Shown piece after piece: positions 17,462 to 25,206 of a stretch of DNA of 41,173 nucleotides. The translations under genes were made by a program, and so were the position numbers. The notes beneath the pieces are model-generated. The model was not told the DNA's origin, ran no database searches, and saw only the letters and a program-made list of their open reading frames with translations. Each line of letters begins with the position of its first letter. The stretch's first letter is position 1. The DNA is from Alphaproteobacteria bacterium (lineage in GTDB: Bacteria; Pseudomonadota; Alphaproteobacteria; Rhodobacterales; Rhodobacteraceae): the NCBI GenBank assembly GCA_030425145.1, contig JAUHVK010000036.1, forward strand, positions 1-41,173. Reading direction: 5' to 3'.

Positions 17462-17487
17462 ACTACCACATTCTGTAGTCCATGTGG
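17462..17487. promoter_or_regulatory. Overlapping inverted repeats upstream of nrdJ
   Basis: ACTAC (17462-17466) pairs with GTAGT (17475-17479), and CCACAT (17466-17471) pairs with ATGTGG (17482-17487). The two inverted repeats overlap about 90 bases upstream of the nrdJ start. The inner one is a 16-bp CTAC-N8-GTAG palindrome, the size of an NrdR box, but it does not match the NrdR consensus well. A repressor operator for nrdJ, or for the divergent gene, is an inference. Confidence 0.4.
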
Positions 17488-17600
17488 ATAACCCTGTGGG
17501 CAAACCCGTGGAGAAAAAATCAGTCGCAAATCTGTGCTACACTCAGCCTGCGCTCATTTTGGCGTGCTTTTTCGAACCGCATTTTTTCACGAGGTACATT

Positions 17601-18623
17601 ATGAAAATCATGAATTGGAATCTCGAATGGATGAACAACTGGTTCTCCGGCAATGACACGCCGCGCTGGGGTTCCAACATCCTGACCGCCGACGAAGCGC
17701 GCATCTGCGCCACCAAGGCCGCAGCGGTCATCAATGCCGTCGCGCCCGACCTGATCTGCCTTCAGGAAGGCCCCAGTGCGATTGCGGAAATGGACCTTTT
17801 CCTGACCGAATTTCTGGGTGATGGCACCACATCCCATTACGACGCCATCATCGGTACCGATGGCGGCGCGCAAAAGCTTTATGTCCTGCGCCGCAAAGAC
17901 GGCCGCATCGCCGCGATGGACCGGGCGACCGATCCGCTGACCGAAGGGTTGCAAGACCTCTGGGATGCCGATGTGAACGGCGACATGATGCTCGAAGGCT
18001 ACGACTTCACGCGCCTGCCGCTGGTCGTGGACATTGACCCGATCGGCAGCGCCCCGATCCGCATGGTCGTGCTCCACACCAAATCGAAATACGTTCAATT
18101 CGGCAAAAGCAAATGGAACGACCCCGCGCGCCAGCAGGAGTTCATCGTCCAGGCGCTCGAAGCGCGCCGTCGCATCTCGGCCGAAGGCTTTCGCCTGCGC
18201 ACCTATCTCGACGCTCTGGTCGCAGATGACCCGCAGGCTCGCATCGTCGTCACCGGCGACTGGAATGACGGCCCCGGCCGCGATCTCTTCGAACGCAAAT
18301 ACCTCACCCACAACGTCGCCGACATCGTGCTGGGCTCCACCTTCACACCCGACTTGATCTTCAGCCACCCGTTGCTGGCGCATGTCCCGCCCCCGTCGCT
18401 CTTTACCGCGCGGTTTGATGACTACGTGGACGAAATCGACGACCGCCCGCTGCTACTCGATCACTTTGCGGTGTCGCCCGGCCTGACACCCTGGGTCGAA
18501 CATGCCGAGATCGCCCACGATCCTTTTGAAGACCAGATCACCGGCACCGGCAGCGCCCGCACCGACCGTCCCAGCGATCACCGTCCCATCGTGATGACCC
18601 TAGGCGCACCGCTGACCGGATAA
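17601..18623 (+). CDS. Endonuclease/exonuclease/phosphatase-family metal-dependent hydrolase
   Basis: A 340-residue protein of the EEP (DNase I-like) fold. NWNLEW (about 5-10) carries the first Asn, CLQEGPS (53-59) the metal-binding Glu, VTGDWNDGPG the GDxN motif, and SDHRPIVMTL the C-terminal SDH. These four motifs make up the active site shared by DNase I, exonuclease III and inositol phosphatases. Substrate specificity cannot be read from the sequence. No signal peptide is seen, so it is probably cytoplasmic. ATG 17601 has GAGGT with a six-base spacer and opens directly on the conserved first strand; upstream in-frame starts would add residues overlapping the nrdJ control region. Confidence 0.85.
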   Translation: MKIMNWNLEWMNNWFSGNDTPRWGSNILTADEARICATKAAAVINAVAPDLICLQEGPSAIAEMDLFLTEFLGDGTTSHYDAIIGTDGGAQKLYVLRRKDGRIAAMDRATDPLTEGLQDLWDADVNGDMMLEGYDFTRLPLVVDIDPIGSAPIRMVVLHTKSKYVQFGKSKWNDPARQQEFIVQALEARRRISAEGFRLRTYLDALVADDPQARIVVTGDWNDGPGRDLFERKYLTHNVADIVLGSTFTPDLIFSHPLLAHVPPPSLFTARFDDYVDEIDDRPLLLDHFAVSPGLTPWVEHAEIAHDPFEDQITGTGSARTDRPSDHRPIVMTLGAPLTG

Positions 18624-18638
18624 CCCGCGCAAAGCCAA

Positions 18639-18666
18639 TTGACCTCCTCTGCGCGGCGCTTATCTT
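18639..18666 (+). promoter_or_regulatory. Promoter of the DUF1489 gene, predicted leaderless
   Basis: TTGACC (18639-18644), 16 bases, then TATCTT (18661-18666). The ATG at 18673 begins seven bases after the -10, where transcription would start. No Shine-Dalgarno sequence lies between. The mRNA would begin at or next to the start codon. Confidence 0.5.
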
Positions 18667-18672
18667 CGGGCC

Positions 18673-19104
18673 ATGACAGGCATCATCCATCTCATCAAAC
18701 TCTCGGTCGGCTCCGACAGCGTCGAGCAGATCGAGGACTGGCAGCAGAACCGCTCAAAGCAACGTGTGAACAGCCAGTATTTCCACCTGACCCGGATGTG
18801 GCCCAAACGCGAGAATGAGCTGCTCAACGGCGGCTCGGTCTACTGGGTGGTCAAGGGACTGGTGCAAGCCCGCCAGCGCATCATCGGGCTGGAAGAGATG
18901 ATTGGCGATGACGGCATCCGCCGCTGCGGCATCGTGCTCGATCCGGAACTGATCCGCACCGCCACCGCACCGAAACGCCCGTTTCAGGGATGGCGCTATC
19001 TCAAACCTGAAGACGCCCCACCCGATCTCGGCAAATCGCGCAAGAACGACGATGCACTTCCCCCCGAACTGGCTGGCGCGCTGGCAGAAATCGGTGTGCT
19101 CTGA
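18673..19104 (+). CDS. DUF1489 family protein
   Basis: A 143-residue protein matching the alphaproteobacterial DUF1489 family in length and pattern: an N-terminal HLIKLSVG, a central (M)WPKRENELLNGGSVYWVVKG, then GIVLDPELIRT and the motif FQGWRYL near the C-terminus. The function is unknown. It is soluble, with no signal peptide or membrane segment. The promoter elements sit so close that the message is probably leaderless. Confidence 0.88.
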   Translation: MTGIIHLIKLSVGSDSVEQIEDWQQNRSKQRVNSQYFHLTRMWPKRENELLNGGSVYWVVKGLVQARQRIIGLEEMIGDDGIRRCGIVLDPELIRTATAPKRPFQGWRYLKPEDAPPDLGKSRKNDDALPPELAGALAEIGVL

Positions 19105-19197
19105 CCCTCCCGCACAGCCGACCTGCGCAACCGCACTGGTGATTTACAGATCAGTACATAGTTTGGGCTGACCCCTTCAGCGAACAGGACAACCGAC

Positions 19198-20064
19198 ATG
19201 ACCGACAGCTACACGCCCCCCAAAGTCTGGACTTGGGACAAGGAAAACGGCGGCAAGTTCGCCAGCACCAACCGCCCCATTGCTGGTGCAACCCATGACA
19301 AGGACCTCCCGGTCGGTAAGCACCCGTTCCAGCTCTACAGCCTCGCCACTCCGAACGGCCAGAAGGTCACCATCATGTTCGAGGAACTGCTGGCGGCCGG
19401 ACACACCGGCGCGGAATACGATGCCTGGCTGATCAGGATCGGCGATGGCGATCAGTTCGGCTCGGGCTTTGTCGACATCAACCCGAACTCCAAGATCCCG
19501 GCTCTCATGGACCGCTCCGGCGATACACCGGTACGCGTCTTCGAATCCGCTGCCATCCTGATGCACCTGGCCGAGAAATTCGACGCCTTCCTTGGGCCGA
19601 AAGAGCACCGCGCTGAAATGCTCAGCTGGCTGTTCTGGCAGATGGGCAGCGCGCCGTACCTCGGCGGCGGCTTCGGCCATTTCTACGCATACGCACCCGA
19701 GCCTATGGAATACCCGATCAACCGCTTCGCAATGGAGGCCAAGCGCCAGCTCGACGTGCTCGATCGGCAACTGGCCGACCGCGAATTTATCAGTGGCCCG
19801 GATTACACCATCGCCGACATGGCGATCTGGCCGTGGTATGGCGGGCTTGTTCTGGGCCGCCTCTACAACGCGGCCGAATTCCTCGACGTCGAAAGCTACA
19901 CCAACGTCGTCCGCTGGGCCAAAGCCATCGACGCCCGCCCTGCCGTCAAACGCGGGCGCATGGTCAACCGCACCTCTGGCGACCCCAGCGAACAGCTACG
20001 CGAGCGCCACGACGCGTCGGATTTTGACACCAAAACGCAAGACAGATTCGCAGTCGCCGAATGA
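19198..20064 (+). CDS. yghU: YghU-type glutathione S-transferase / disulfide-bond oxidoreductase
   Basis: A 288-residue protein of the Nu-class GST family. An N-terminal extension (KVWTWDKENGGKFASTNRP) leads to the thioredoxin-like domain with QLYSLATPNGQKVTIMFEEL, INPNSKIPAL and the ESAAI glutathione-binding motif. The all-helical C-terminal domain contains FISGPDYTIADMAIWPW. YghU of E. coli binds two glutathiones and reduces disulfides and organic hydroperoxides. The length matches the family. The start has AGGA about nine bases upstream. It is followed by a strong GC hairpin. Confidence 0.9.
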   Translation: MTDSYTPPKVWTWDKENGGKFASTNRPIAGATHDKDLPVGKHPFQLYSLATPNGQKVTIMFEELLAAGHTGAEYDAWLIRIGDGDQFGSGFVDINPNSKIPALMDRSGDTPVRVFESAAILMHLAEKFDAFLGPKEHRAEMLSWLFWQMGSAPYLGGGFGHFYAYAPEPMEYPINRFAMEAKRQLDVLDRQLADREFISGPDYTIADMAIWPWYGGLVLGRLYNAAEFLDVESYTNVVRWAKAIDARPAVKRGRMVNRTSGDPSEQLRERHDASDFDTKTQDRFAVAE

Positions 20065-20071
20065 CACGCCA

Positions 20072-20098
20072 CCGCGCGCCGGGACGCCCGGCGCGCGG
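20072..20098 (+). terminator. GC-rich hairpin after yghU
   Basis: A perfect 12-bp stem, CCGCGCGCCGGG (20072-20083) with CCCGGCGCGCGG (20087-20098), closes a 3-base loop eight bases after the yghU stop. There is no U-run, so termination may depend on Rho or on structure alone. Confidence 0.6.
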
Positions 20099-20101
20099 GT
20101 A

Positions 20102-20129
20102 TTGCCGCATCCCGACCGGGCCTTATCTC
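20102..20129 (+). promoter_or_regulatory. Promoter of the ABC1 kinase gene, predicted leaderless
   Basis: TTGCCG (20102-20107), 16 bases, then TATCTC (20124-20129). The ATG at 20137 follows seven bases later, the expected transcription start. The CTTATCT-CGG-CC-ATG layout is nearly the same as at 18639-18675. Confidence 0.45.
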
Positions 20130-20136
20130 GGCCCAC

Positions 20137-21456
20137 ATGAAGGATGATTTCGACAACCGCAGCCGCCCCGTGCCTACCGGGCGCGCCGCCCGCGCTGCCC
20201 GCATGGGTGGGCTGGCCGGTGGCCTTCTGACTTCCGCCGCCGCAGCCGGGGCGCGCACGCTGTTCCAGGGCCGCAAGCCATCGCCCCGCGACATGTTCCT
20301 CACGCCGTCCAACGCCCAACGCCTCACGCGCGAGCTCTCCCAGATGCGCGGTGCGGCGATGAAAATGGGTCAACTGCTGTCTCTCGAAGCAGGCGACCTG
20401 CTGACGCCCGAACTCGCCGCCGTCCTCCGCCCGTTACAGGCGCAGGCGCATTTCATGCCGCCCCCGCAGCTCAAACAGGTGCTGACCAAGGCCTGGGGTG
20501 CAGATTTTACCAAACGGTTCAAAAAATTTGACGTCCGCCCCATCGCCGCCGCCTCCATCGGGCAGGTCCACCGTGCCCGGACCCACGATGGCCGCGATCT
20601 GGCGATCAAGGTGCAATACCCCGGCATCCGCGACAGCATCGACAGCGACCTGCGCAACCTCGCCAGCCTGATGCGCCTCTCGGGCCTGATGCCCAAGGGG
20701 CTCGACCTCACCCCCCTTCTCGAAGACGCCCGTGCGCAACTGCACGAAGAAGCCGATTACCAGCAGGAGGCGCACAGCCTGCGCAAGTTCGGTGACCTCC
20801 TGAAAGACGATCCTCATTTTGTCGTCCCGGTGGTCTACGATGACCTCTCCACCCGAGACATCCTCGCGATGGAGTTCATCCCCTCCGACCCCATCCACAC
20901 GCTGGAAGATGCCGATCAGACCACCCGCAACCGGATGGCGGAGCGCCTGATCGCCCTGATGATGCGCGAGGTGTTCGAGTTCCACCTCGTCCAGTCCGAC
21001 CCCAACTTCGCCAATTTCCGCTGGCAGCCCGAAACAGGGGCACTTGTCCTGCTCGATTTCGGCGCAACACGCAGCCTGACGTCCGAGCTTGTGGACCGCG
21101 CCCGTGCCATCCTGCGCCCCGCGCTGGACAATGACCTTCCCGGTATCGCCGCCGCGCTGAACACTCTAGGTCTGCTGTCGGACTTGCTCCCGGAAAAGGC
21201 CCGCAACGAGATCCTGAGCATGGTCGAAACGGCCAACGCCCCAATGCTGCACCCGGACGGTTTCGATTTCGGCGACACATCCCTCGTCTCGGACCTGCGC
21301 AACCGGGGCATGGCGCTTGGCCGCGACCGCTCGATACAGCACATTCCACCGACCGAGGTGCTGTACCTGCAACGCAAGGCCGCCGGGCTTTTCCTGCTTG
21401 CCACCCGCCTGCGCGCACACGTTACCCTGCGCGACCTCTTCCAACGCTACGAATAA
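20137..21456 (+). CDS. ABC1/UbiB-family atypical kinase (COQ8-like)
   Basis: A 439-residue ABC1 (AarF/UbiB/COQ8) protein. An alanine-rich N-terminal stretch is followed by the diagnostic KxGQ motif (MKMGQLLSLE), then the family's A-rich nucleotide loop AAASIGQVHRA with lysine in LAIKVQYPG. The catalytic elements are HLVQSDPNFANF and LLDFGATR. The family supports ubiquinone biosynthesis and acts as an ATPase/kinase on quinone-pathway proteins or lipids. Unlike canonical UbiB there are no two C-terminal membrane helices; size and ending resemble the COQ8/ADCK3 branch. It is convergent with hisG, with two palindromes between them. Confidence 0.88.
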   Translation: MKDDFDNRSRPVPTGRAARAARMGGLAGGLLTSAAAAGARTLFQGRKPSPRDMFLTPSNAQRLTRELSQMRGAAMKMGQLLSLEAGDLLTPELAAVLRPLQAQAHFMPPPQLKQVLTKAWGADFTKRFKKFDVRPIAAASIGQVHRARTHDGRDLAIKVQYPGIRDSIDSDLRNLASLMRLSGLMPKGLDLTPLLEDARAQLHEEADYQQEAHSLRKFGDLLKDDPHFVVPVVYDDLSTRDILAMEFIPSDPIHTLEDADQTTRNRMAERLIALMMREVFEFHLVQSDPNFANFRWQPETGALVLLDFGATRSLTSELVDRARAILRPALDNDLPGIAAALNTLGLLSDLLPEKARNEILSMVETANAPMLHPDGFDFGDTSLVSDLRNRGMALGRDRSIQHIPPTEVLYLQRKAAGLFLLATRLRAHVTLRDLFQRYE

Positions 21457-21463
21457 TGCACCC

Positions 21464-21481
21464 AAACGCGTCGACGCGTTT
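21464..21481. terminator. 18-bp perfect palindrome between ABC1 kinase gene and hisG
   Basis: AAACGCGTCGACGCGTTT is a perfect palindrome with the core CGTCGACG. It lies eight bases after the kinase stop and is paired with a second palindrome two bases on. It is probably one arm of a bidirectional termination region. Confidence 0.6.
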
Positions 21482-21482
21482 C

Positions 21483-21504
21483 GTCAATCCGTCGACGGAT
21501 TGAC
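21483..21504. terminator. 22-bp perfect palindrome before the hisG stop
   Basis: A perfect palindrome with half-site GTCAATCCGTC and the same CGTCGACG core as the neighbouring palindrome. It ends six bases from the hisG stop codon, between convergent genes. Confidence 0.6.
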
Positions 21505-21509
21505 CAGCG

Positions 21510-22202
21510 CTACACCGCCAGCCGGTCGATCAGAGCCCGCAGGTCCGCCCGCTCCTGCTCCGTCACCTCGGCGCGCCTGCTCCGGAACAGCGTCGCCTGG
21601 CTTTCCAGTACCGGCGGTTCATCAAGGATTTTCAAGTGGTTGGCCCGCAAGGTCTCGCCAGTCGAGGTGATATCCGCAATCGCTTCAGCCGTCAGGTTCT
21701 TGACCGTGCCTTCGGTGGCACCCTGACTGTCCACCAGCTGATAATCCGCAACCCCGCCCCGGCGCAGATAGTCCCGCACCAGACGGTGATACTTGGTGGC
21801 GATCCGCATCCGGAACCCGTGCCGCGCGCGGAACGCTGCCGCTGCGCCGTCCAGATCATCGAGCGTGTCCACATCGACCCAGCAATTCGGCACCGCCACG
21901 ATCAGGTTCGCATGACCAAAACCCAAAGGTGCCAGCGGTTCGACCTTCTGATCCCATTGCACCAGTTTTTCCTGGATCAGATCGTTGCCCGTCACCCCAA
22001 GGTGAATGCGCCCCGCTGACAGTTCGCGCGGGATTTCCCCTGCCGAGAGTAATACCAGATCGACCCCATCGACCCCGTCCACCGCGCCGGCATATTCGCG
22101 CTCCGACCCCGTCCGCGAGAGCGTCACGCCCCGCGCGCCGAACCAGCCAAAAGTCTTTTCCATCAGCCGTCCTTTGGACGGCACACCCAGCTTGATCGTC
22201 AT
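21510..22202 (-). CDS. hisG: ATP phosphoribosyltransferase, short form
   Basis: A 230-residue short-form HisG. It catalyses the first step of histidine biosynthesis, joining ATP and PRPP. Visible family features are LGVPSKGRLMEKT at the N-terminus, VTGNDLIQE in the middle and the PRPP-binding loop with DITSTGETLRAN near 180. The short form lacks the regulatory C-terminal domain and needs HisZ, which is encoded immediately upstream with a 4-base ATGA overlap, so the two are translated together. It is the last gene of hisS-hisZ-hisG. Confidence 0.96.
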   Translation of the reverse strand: MTIKLGVPSKGRLMEKTFGWFGARGVTLSRTGSEREYAGAVDGVDGVDLVLLSAGEIPRELSAGRIHLGVTGNDLIQEKLVQWDQKVEPLAPLGFGHANLIVAVPNCWVDVDTLDDLDGAAAAFRARHGFRMRIATKYHRLVRDYLRRGGVADYQLVDSQGATEGTVKNLTAEAIADITSTGETLRANHLKILDEPPVLESQATLFRSRRAEVTEQERADLRALIDRLAV

Positions 22203-23296
22203 GGCAGCCCCCCGAGATCGAGCACCAGATCAGGCCGGATCACGCCCCCCACGGCAGGGATTTCGCGCCCCTGTCCCAGCCGACGTGTCAGCGCGTCATA
22301 GCGCCCGCCCGTGGCAACGGGAGGCAGGTCGGGTCGTGCCTCGGAATAGAAGCCAAAGACAAACCCGTCGTAGTATTCCATCGACGTGCGCCCGTAAGAC
22401 GCCTCGAACGGCAGGCTTTCCACATCGACACCGCGCCGAGCCATCGCATCGCAGCGTGCCTCGAACCGGTCGAGCGCGGGCAGAAGGCCCGGCATGTCCA
22501 CCGCGATATCCCGCAGGTGTTCCAGCGCGTTCGGGCAGGTTTCCGACACCGATAGAACAGCGGCGATCAGGTCGACGATCTCTGCCGACAGCGGCGGTTC
22601 CGCCGCATCCGCGCGCAGGGCTGCGATCCTGGTTTCGATCTCTCGCTCGCTGCGCAGCCCGATCATCACGCCCGCGTCTTGCAACGGCACGTCCGAAGCC
22701 AGCAGCGCGGCCCGCGACGGCGGCACCGGGGTTTGCCCGGCAAAGCGTTTGACCAGCGCCGTAAACCGCGTCGGCTGCCAGATGTGCCGCATCAATGCAA
22801 CGCGTCGGTCTTCCGTCGTGGCCAAACCACGGACCATCGCGGTCAGGATGCCGATATCGCCCGTTGCCGCGCGCAGGCCCAGCGGGGCCAGCACATCCGA
22901 AAACTGTCCAAACACACCTGCATCCGACACTGCCGCGTTGGAGCCGCCGAATTCCTCGTAGCCGACCTGCATGTATTCGCTGCGGCGGTCGGGGTAATCT
23001 TCCTGCTTGCGGAACACCTCGCCGAAATAAGTGTAGCTGGCGGGAAGACCGTCGCCTTCCATGTGGTACTGCACCACCGGCACGGTGAAGTCCGGGCGCA
23101 ACATCATCTCGCCGCGTTCGGGGTCCGTCGTGACATAGGCCCGTGCGCGAATGTCCTCGCCATAGAGGTCGAGCAGAACCTCGGCTTGCAACAGGATATC
23201 TGTCTCGAACCGCGCCGCGCCGCCGGCCACAAAGCCGTCGCAGATGGCTTCGGCCTCGATCCTGACCCGCGACTTATTGGGAATGTCTTGCGGCAT
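22199..23296 (-). CDS. hisZ: ATP phosphoribosyltransferase regulatory subunit
   Basis: A 365-residue HisRS paralogue without tRNA charging activity that forms the hetero-octamer with short HisG and mediates histidine feedback. It shows the class II synthetase core: LLDLYGEDIRARAYVTTDP, MMLRPDFTVPVVQYHM, YFGEVFRKQ and a C-terminal ATGGRYDALTRRLG. The anticodon-binding domain is absent. I choose ATG 23296, which overlaps the hisS stop by one base (TGATG), rather than upstream in-frame starts inside hisS. It overlaps hisG by four bases. Confidence 0.95.
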   Translation of the reverse strand: MPQDIPNKSRVRIEAEAICDGFVAGGAARFETDILLQAEVLLDLYGEDIRARAYVTTDPERGEMMLRPDFTVPVVQYHMEGDGLPASYTYFGEVFRKQEDYPDRRSEYMQVGYEEFGGSNAAVSDAGVFGQFSDVLAPLGLRAATGDIGILTAMVRGLATTEDRRVALMRHIWQPTRFTALVKRFAGQTPVPPSRAALLASDVPLQDAGVMIGLRSEREIETRIAALRADAAEPPLSAEIVDLIAAVLSVSETCPNALEHLRDIAVDMPGLLPALDRFEARCDAMARRGVDVESLPFEASYGRTSMEYYDGFVFGFYSEARPDLPPVATGGRYDALTRRLGQGREIPAVGGVIRPDLVLDLGGLP

Positions 23297-24780
23297 CAGG
23301 AATAGCTTTCGAGGATCTCGCGCACCTTGGACACAAGCTGGTCGCGCGGCACTTCGAACTGGTTGGGACGGTCCTGCCATTCCTCAAGGCTGGCGCTCTC
23401 GGCGATCTTTGCGCCAAGGATCAGGTCCTTGATCTGCACCACGCCATTGGCCTTTTCGTCGCCGCCTTCGATCACGGCCACGGGCGAATTGCGTTTGTCC
23501 GCATATTTCAGCTGATTGCCGAAATTCTTGGGGTTCCCCAGATAGACCTCGGCCCGGATTCCTGCGCTGCGCAGTTCCGCCACCATTGCCTGGTAATCGC
23601 CCATGCGATCGCGATCCATGACGGTAACCACCACCGGGCCCGTGCTCTGACTGCCGATCCGACCTTTTTCGCGCAGAGCGGCCAACAGGCGGTCCACACC
23701 GATGCTGACCCCTGTGGCGGGGACCGGCTGGCCGGTAAAGCGCTTGACCAGATCGTCATAGCGTCCGCCACCGGCGACCGATCCGAACTGGCGCTTGCGG
23801 CCCTTTTCATCAAGGATTTCAAAGGTAAGCTCGGCCTCGAACACCGGGCCGGTGTAATAACCAAGACCGCGCACCACAGACGGGTCGATGACGATGCGAT
23901 CCGGCCCATATCCGCCAGCCGCCAGCAGATCAGCGATCTGCTCAAGCTCTGCCACACCTTCTGCCCCAATCGCGCTGTCACCAACTGCCGCCTTGAGATT
24001 CTCGATCGTCTGCGCAGCAGTCTCGCCTTTGGAGGTTAAGAACGCGATAACAGGCTCGGCTTGCGCATCGTTCAGACCCACACCGTCGATATAGGCGCCG
24101 GACGCATCCAGACGCCCCTTGCCCAAAAGCTCGCGCACACCGCCTTCGCCAACTTTGTCGAACTTGTCGATGGTCCGCAGAACGGCGTCGCGTTGGGCGT
24201 CGTCATTCAGACCCATCGACTCGAGCACACCGTTCAGAACCTTCCGGTTGTTCACCCGAACAATGTAGTCCCCACGCGGAATCCCAACGACCTCCAGCGT
24301 GTCCGCCAGCATCGCGCAAATCTCGGCATCCGCCGCGACGGAGCCGGACCCAACTGTATCCGCATCACATTGATAAAACTGGCGATATCGCCCCGGCCCC
24401 GGCTTTTCGTTGCGCCAGACCGGACCCATCGCATAGCGCCGGTAGGGCAGCGGCAAGTCATTGCGGTGCTGGGCGTATACCCGCGCCAGAGGGGCAGTGA
24501 GGTCATATCGCAGGGCGAGCCAATCACCCTTGTCGCCATCCTCGTCTTCCTGCCACGCGAACACACCCTCGTTTGGGCGATCCACATCCGGCAGGAACTT
24601 GCCCAGCGCTTCGACAGTCTCCACCGCCGAGCTTTCCAGCGCGTCGAAGCCATAGCGATGATAGACCCCGGCGATCTGCGCCAGCATCTCGGCGCGTTCG
24701 GTCACCTCGGTGCCGAAATAGTCGCGGAAGCCCTTGGGCGTCTGCGCCTTGGGCTTGGGGGCTTTTTTCTCTTTGGCCAT
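23296..24780 (-). CDS. hisS: Histidyl-tRNA synthetase
   Basis: A 494-residue class II aminoacyl-tRNA synthetase that charges tRNA-His. It has motif 1 and [15 protein letters not shown], motif 2 with [20 protein letters not shown], the histidine-specific [14 protein letters not shown], motif 3 with [15 protein letters not shown], and the C-terminal anticodon-binding domain. A lysine-rich N-terminal tail ([12 protein letters not shown]) precedes the fold. ATG 24780 gives the expected N-terminus; the longer upstream reading is not typical of the family. It is the promoter-proximal gene of hisS-hisZ-hisG, placing the synthetase beside its paralogue HisZ. Confidence 0.95.
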   Translation of the reverse strand: MAKEKKAPKPKAQTPKGFRDYFGTEVTERAEMLAQIAGVYHRYGFDALESSAVETVEALGKFLPDVDRPNEGVFAWQEDEDGDKGDWLALRYDLTAPLARVYAQHRNDLPLPYRRYAMGPVWRNEKPGPGRYRQFYQCDADTVGSGSVAADAEICAMLADTLEVVGIPRGDYIVRVNNRKVLNGVLESMGLNDDAQRDAVLRTIDKFDKVGEGGVRELLGKGRLDASGAYIDGVGLNDAQAEPVIAFLTSKGETAAQTIENLKAAVGDSAIGAEGVAELEQIADLLAAGGYGPDRIVIDPSVVRGLGYYTGPVFEAELTFEILDEKGRKRQFGSVAGGGRYDDLVKRFTGQPVPATGVSIGVDRLLAALREKGRIGSQSTGPVVVTVMDRDRMGDYQAMVAELRSAGIRAEVYLGNPKNFGNQLKYADKRNSPVAVIEGGDEKANGVVQIKDLILGAKIAESASLEEWQDRPNQFEVPRDQLVSKVREILESYS

Positions 24781-24910
24781 GATCAATTCCCGCTTGGGCT
24801 TGCGTGTCGCGCTTCCTCTAAACGCTGTAACCCGAGGGGGCAAGCAGCGCGGCGGAAAACGCCGGACGTGAACCTCTAACAAAAGGTTAAAAGGGCCGGA
24901 TCGGACCCAA

Positions 24911-24951
24911 TGTTTCGCGTGCGAAACAATAGGTCCGTCTGCGGACCTATT
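24911..24951. promoter_or_regulatory. Two adjacent hairpins in the hisS/slyX divergent region
   Basis: TGTTTCGC-GT-GCGAAACA (24911-24928, 8-bp stem) is followed at once by AATAGGTCCG-TCTG-CGGACCTATT (24928-24951, perfect 10-bp stem). They lie between divergent genes, where a terminator is not expected. They could be an operator or leader structure for hisS, or a palindromic repeat unit. Confidence 0.5.
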
Positions 24952-24957
24952 CCCCTC

Positions 24958-24986
24958 TTGCCTTCCACGACGGTCATGCGCATCTG
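24958..24986 (+). promoter_or_regulatory. Candidate promoter of slyX-like gene, near-leaderless
   Basis: TTGCCT (24958-24963), 17 bases, then CATCTG (24981-24986), with the ATG at 24993 six bases further on. The -10 match is modest. The GGAG just before the ATG is too close to act as a normal ribosome binding site. Confidence 0.3.
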
Positions 24987-24992
24987 TGGAGC

Positions 24993-25193
24993 ATGGACAT
25001 GACACAGCTAGAAGAACGTATCGCCCATCTGATGCGGATCACGGACGACCTGTCCGATACCGTCGCCGCGCAGGCCAAAGAGATCGACCGCCTGACCGCG
25101 CGGGTCGAGATGCTGATGCGGCGCGAAGCGGAACGCGAGGCCGAGGGCACCGGCGGTGTCGTCATCGGTGACGAACGCCCCCCGCATTACTGA
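24993..25193 (+). CDS. slyX: SlyX family protein
   Basis: A 66-residue protein that is almost entirely one coiled coil ([20 protein letters not shown], then [21 protein letters not shown]) and ends in the DERPPHY tail typical of SlyX. The biochemical role of SlyX is unknown. The length matches the family. It is convergent with the lipoprotein gene, and the two stop codons share one palindrome. Confidence 0.85.
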   Translation: MDMTQLEERIAHLMRITDDLSDTVAAQAKEIDRLTARVEMLMRREAEREAEGTGGVVIGDERPPHY

Positions 25194-25206
25194 TCCAACC
25201 GGATCA
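25191..25206. terminator. Bidirectional hairpin containing both stop codons
   Basis: TGATCC-AACC-GGATCA is a perfect 6-bp stem with a 4-base loop. Its left TGA is the stop of slyX and its right TCA is the complement of the lipoprotein gene's TGA stop. Confidence 0.55.

Noticed and set aside
17377-17600. Cobalamin riboswitch upstream of nrdJ
   Set aside because: The region lacks the B12-box and conserved riboswitch segments; only short overlapping inverted repeats are present.
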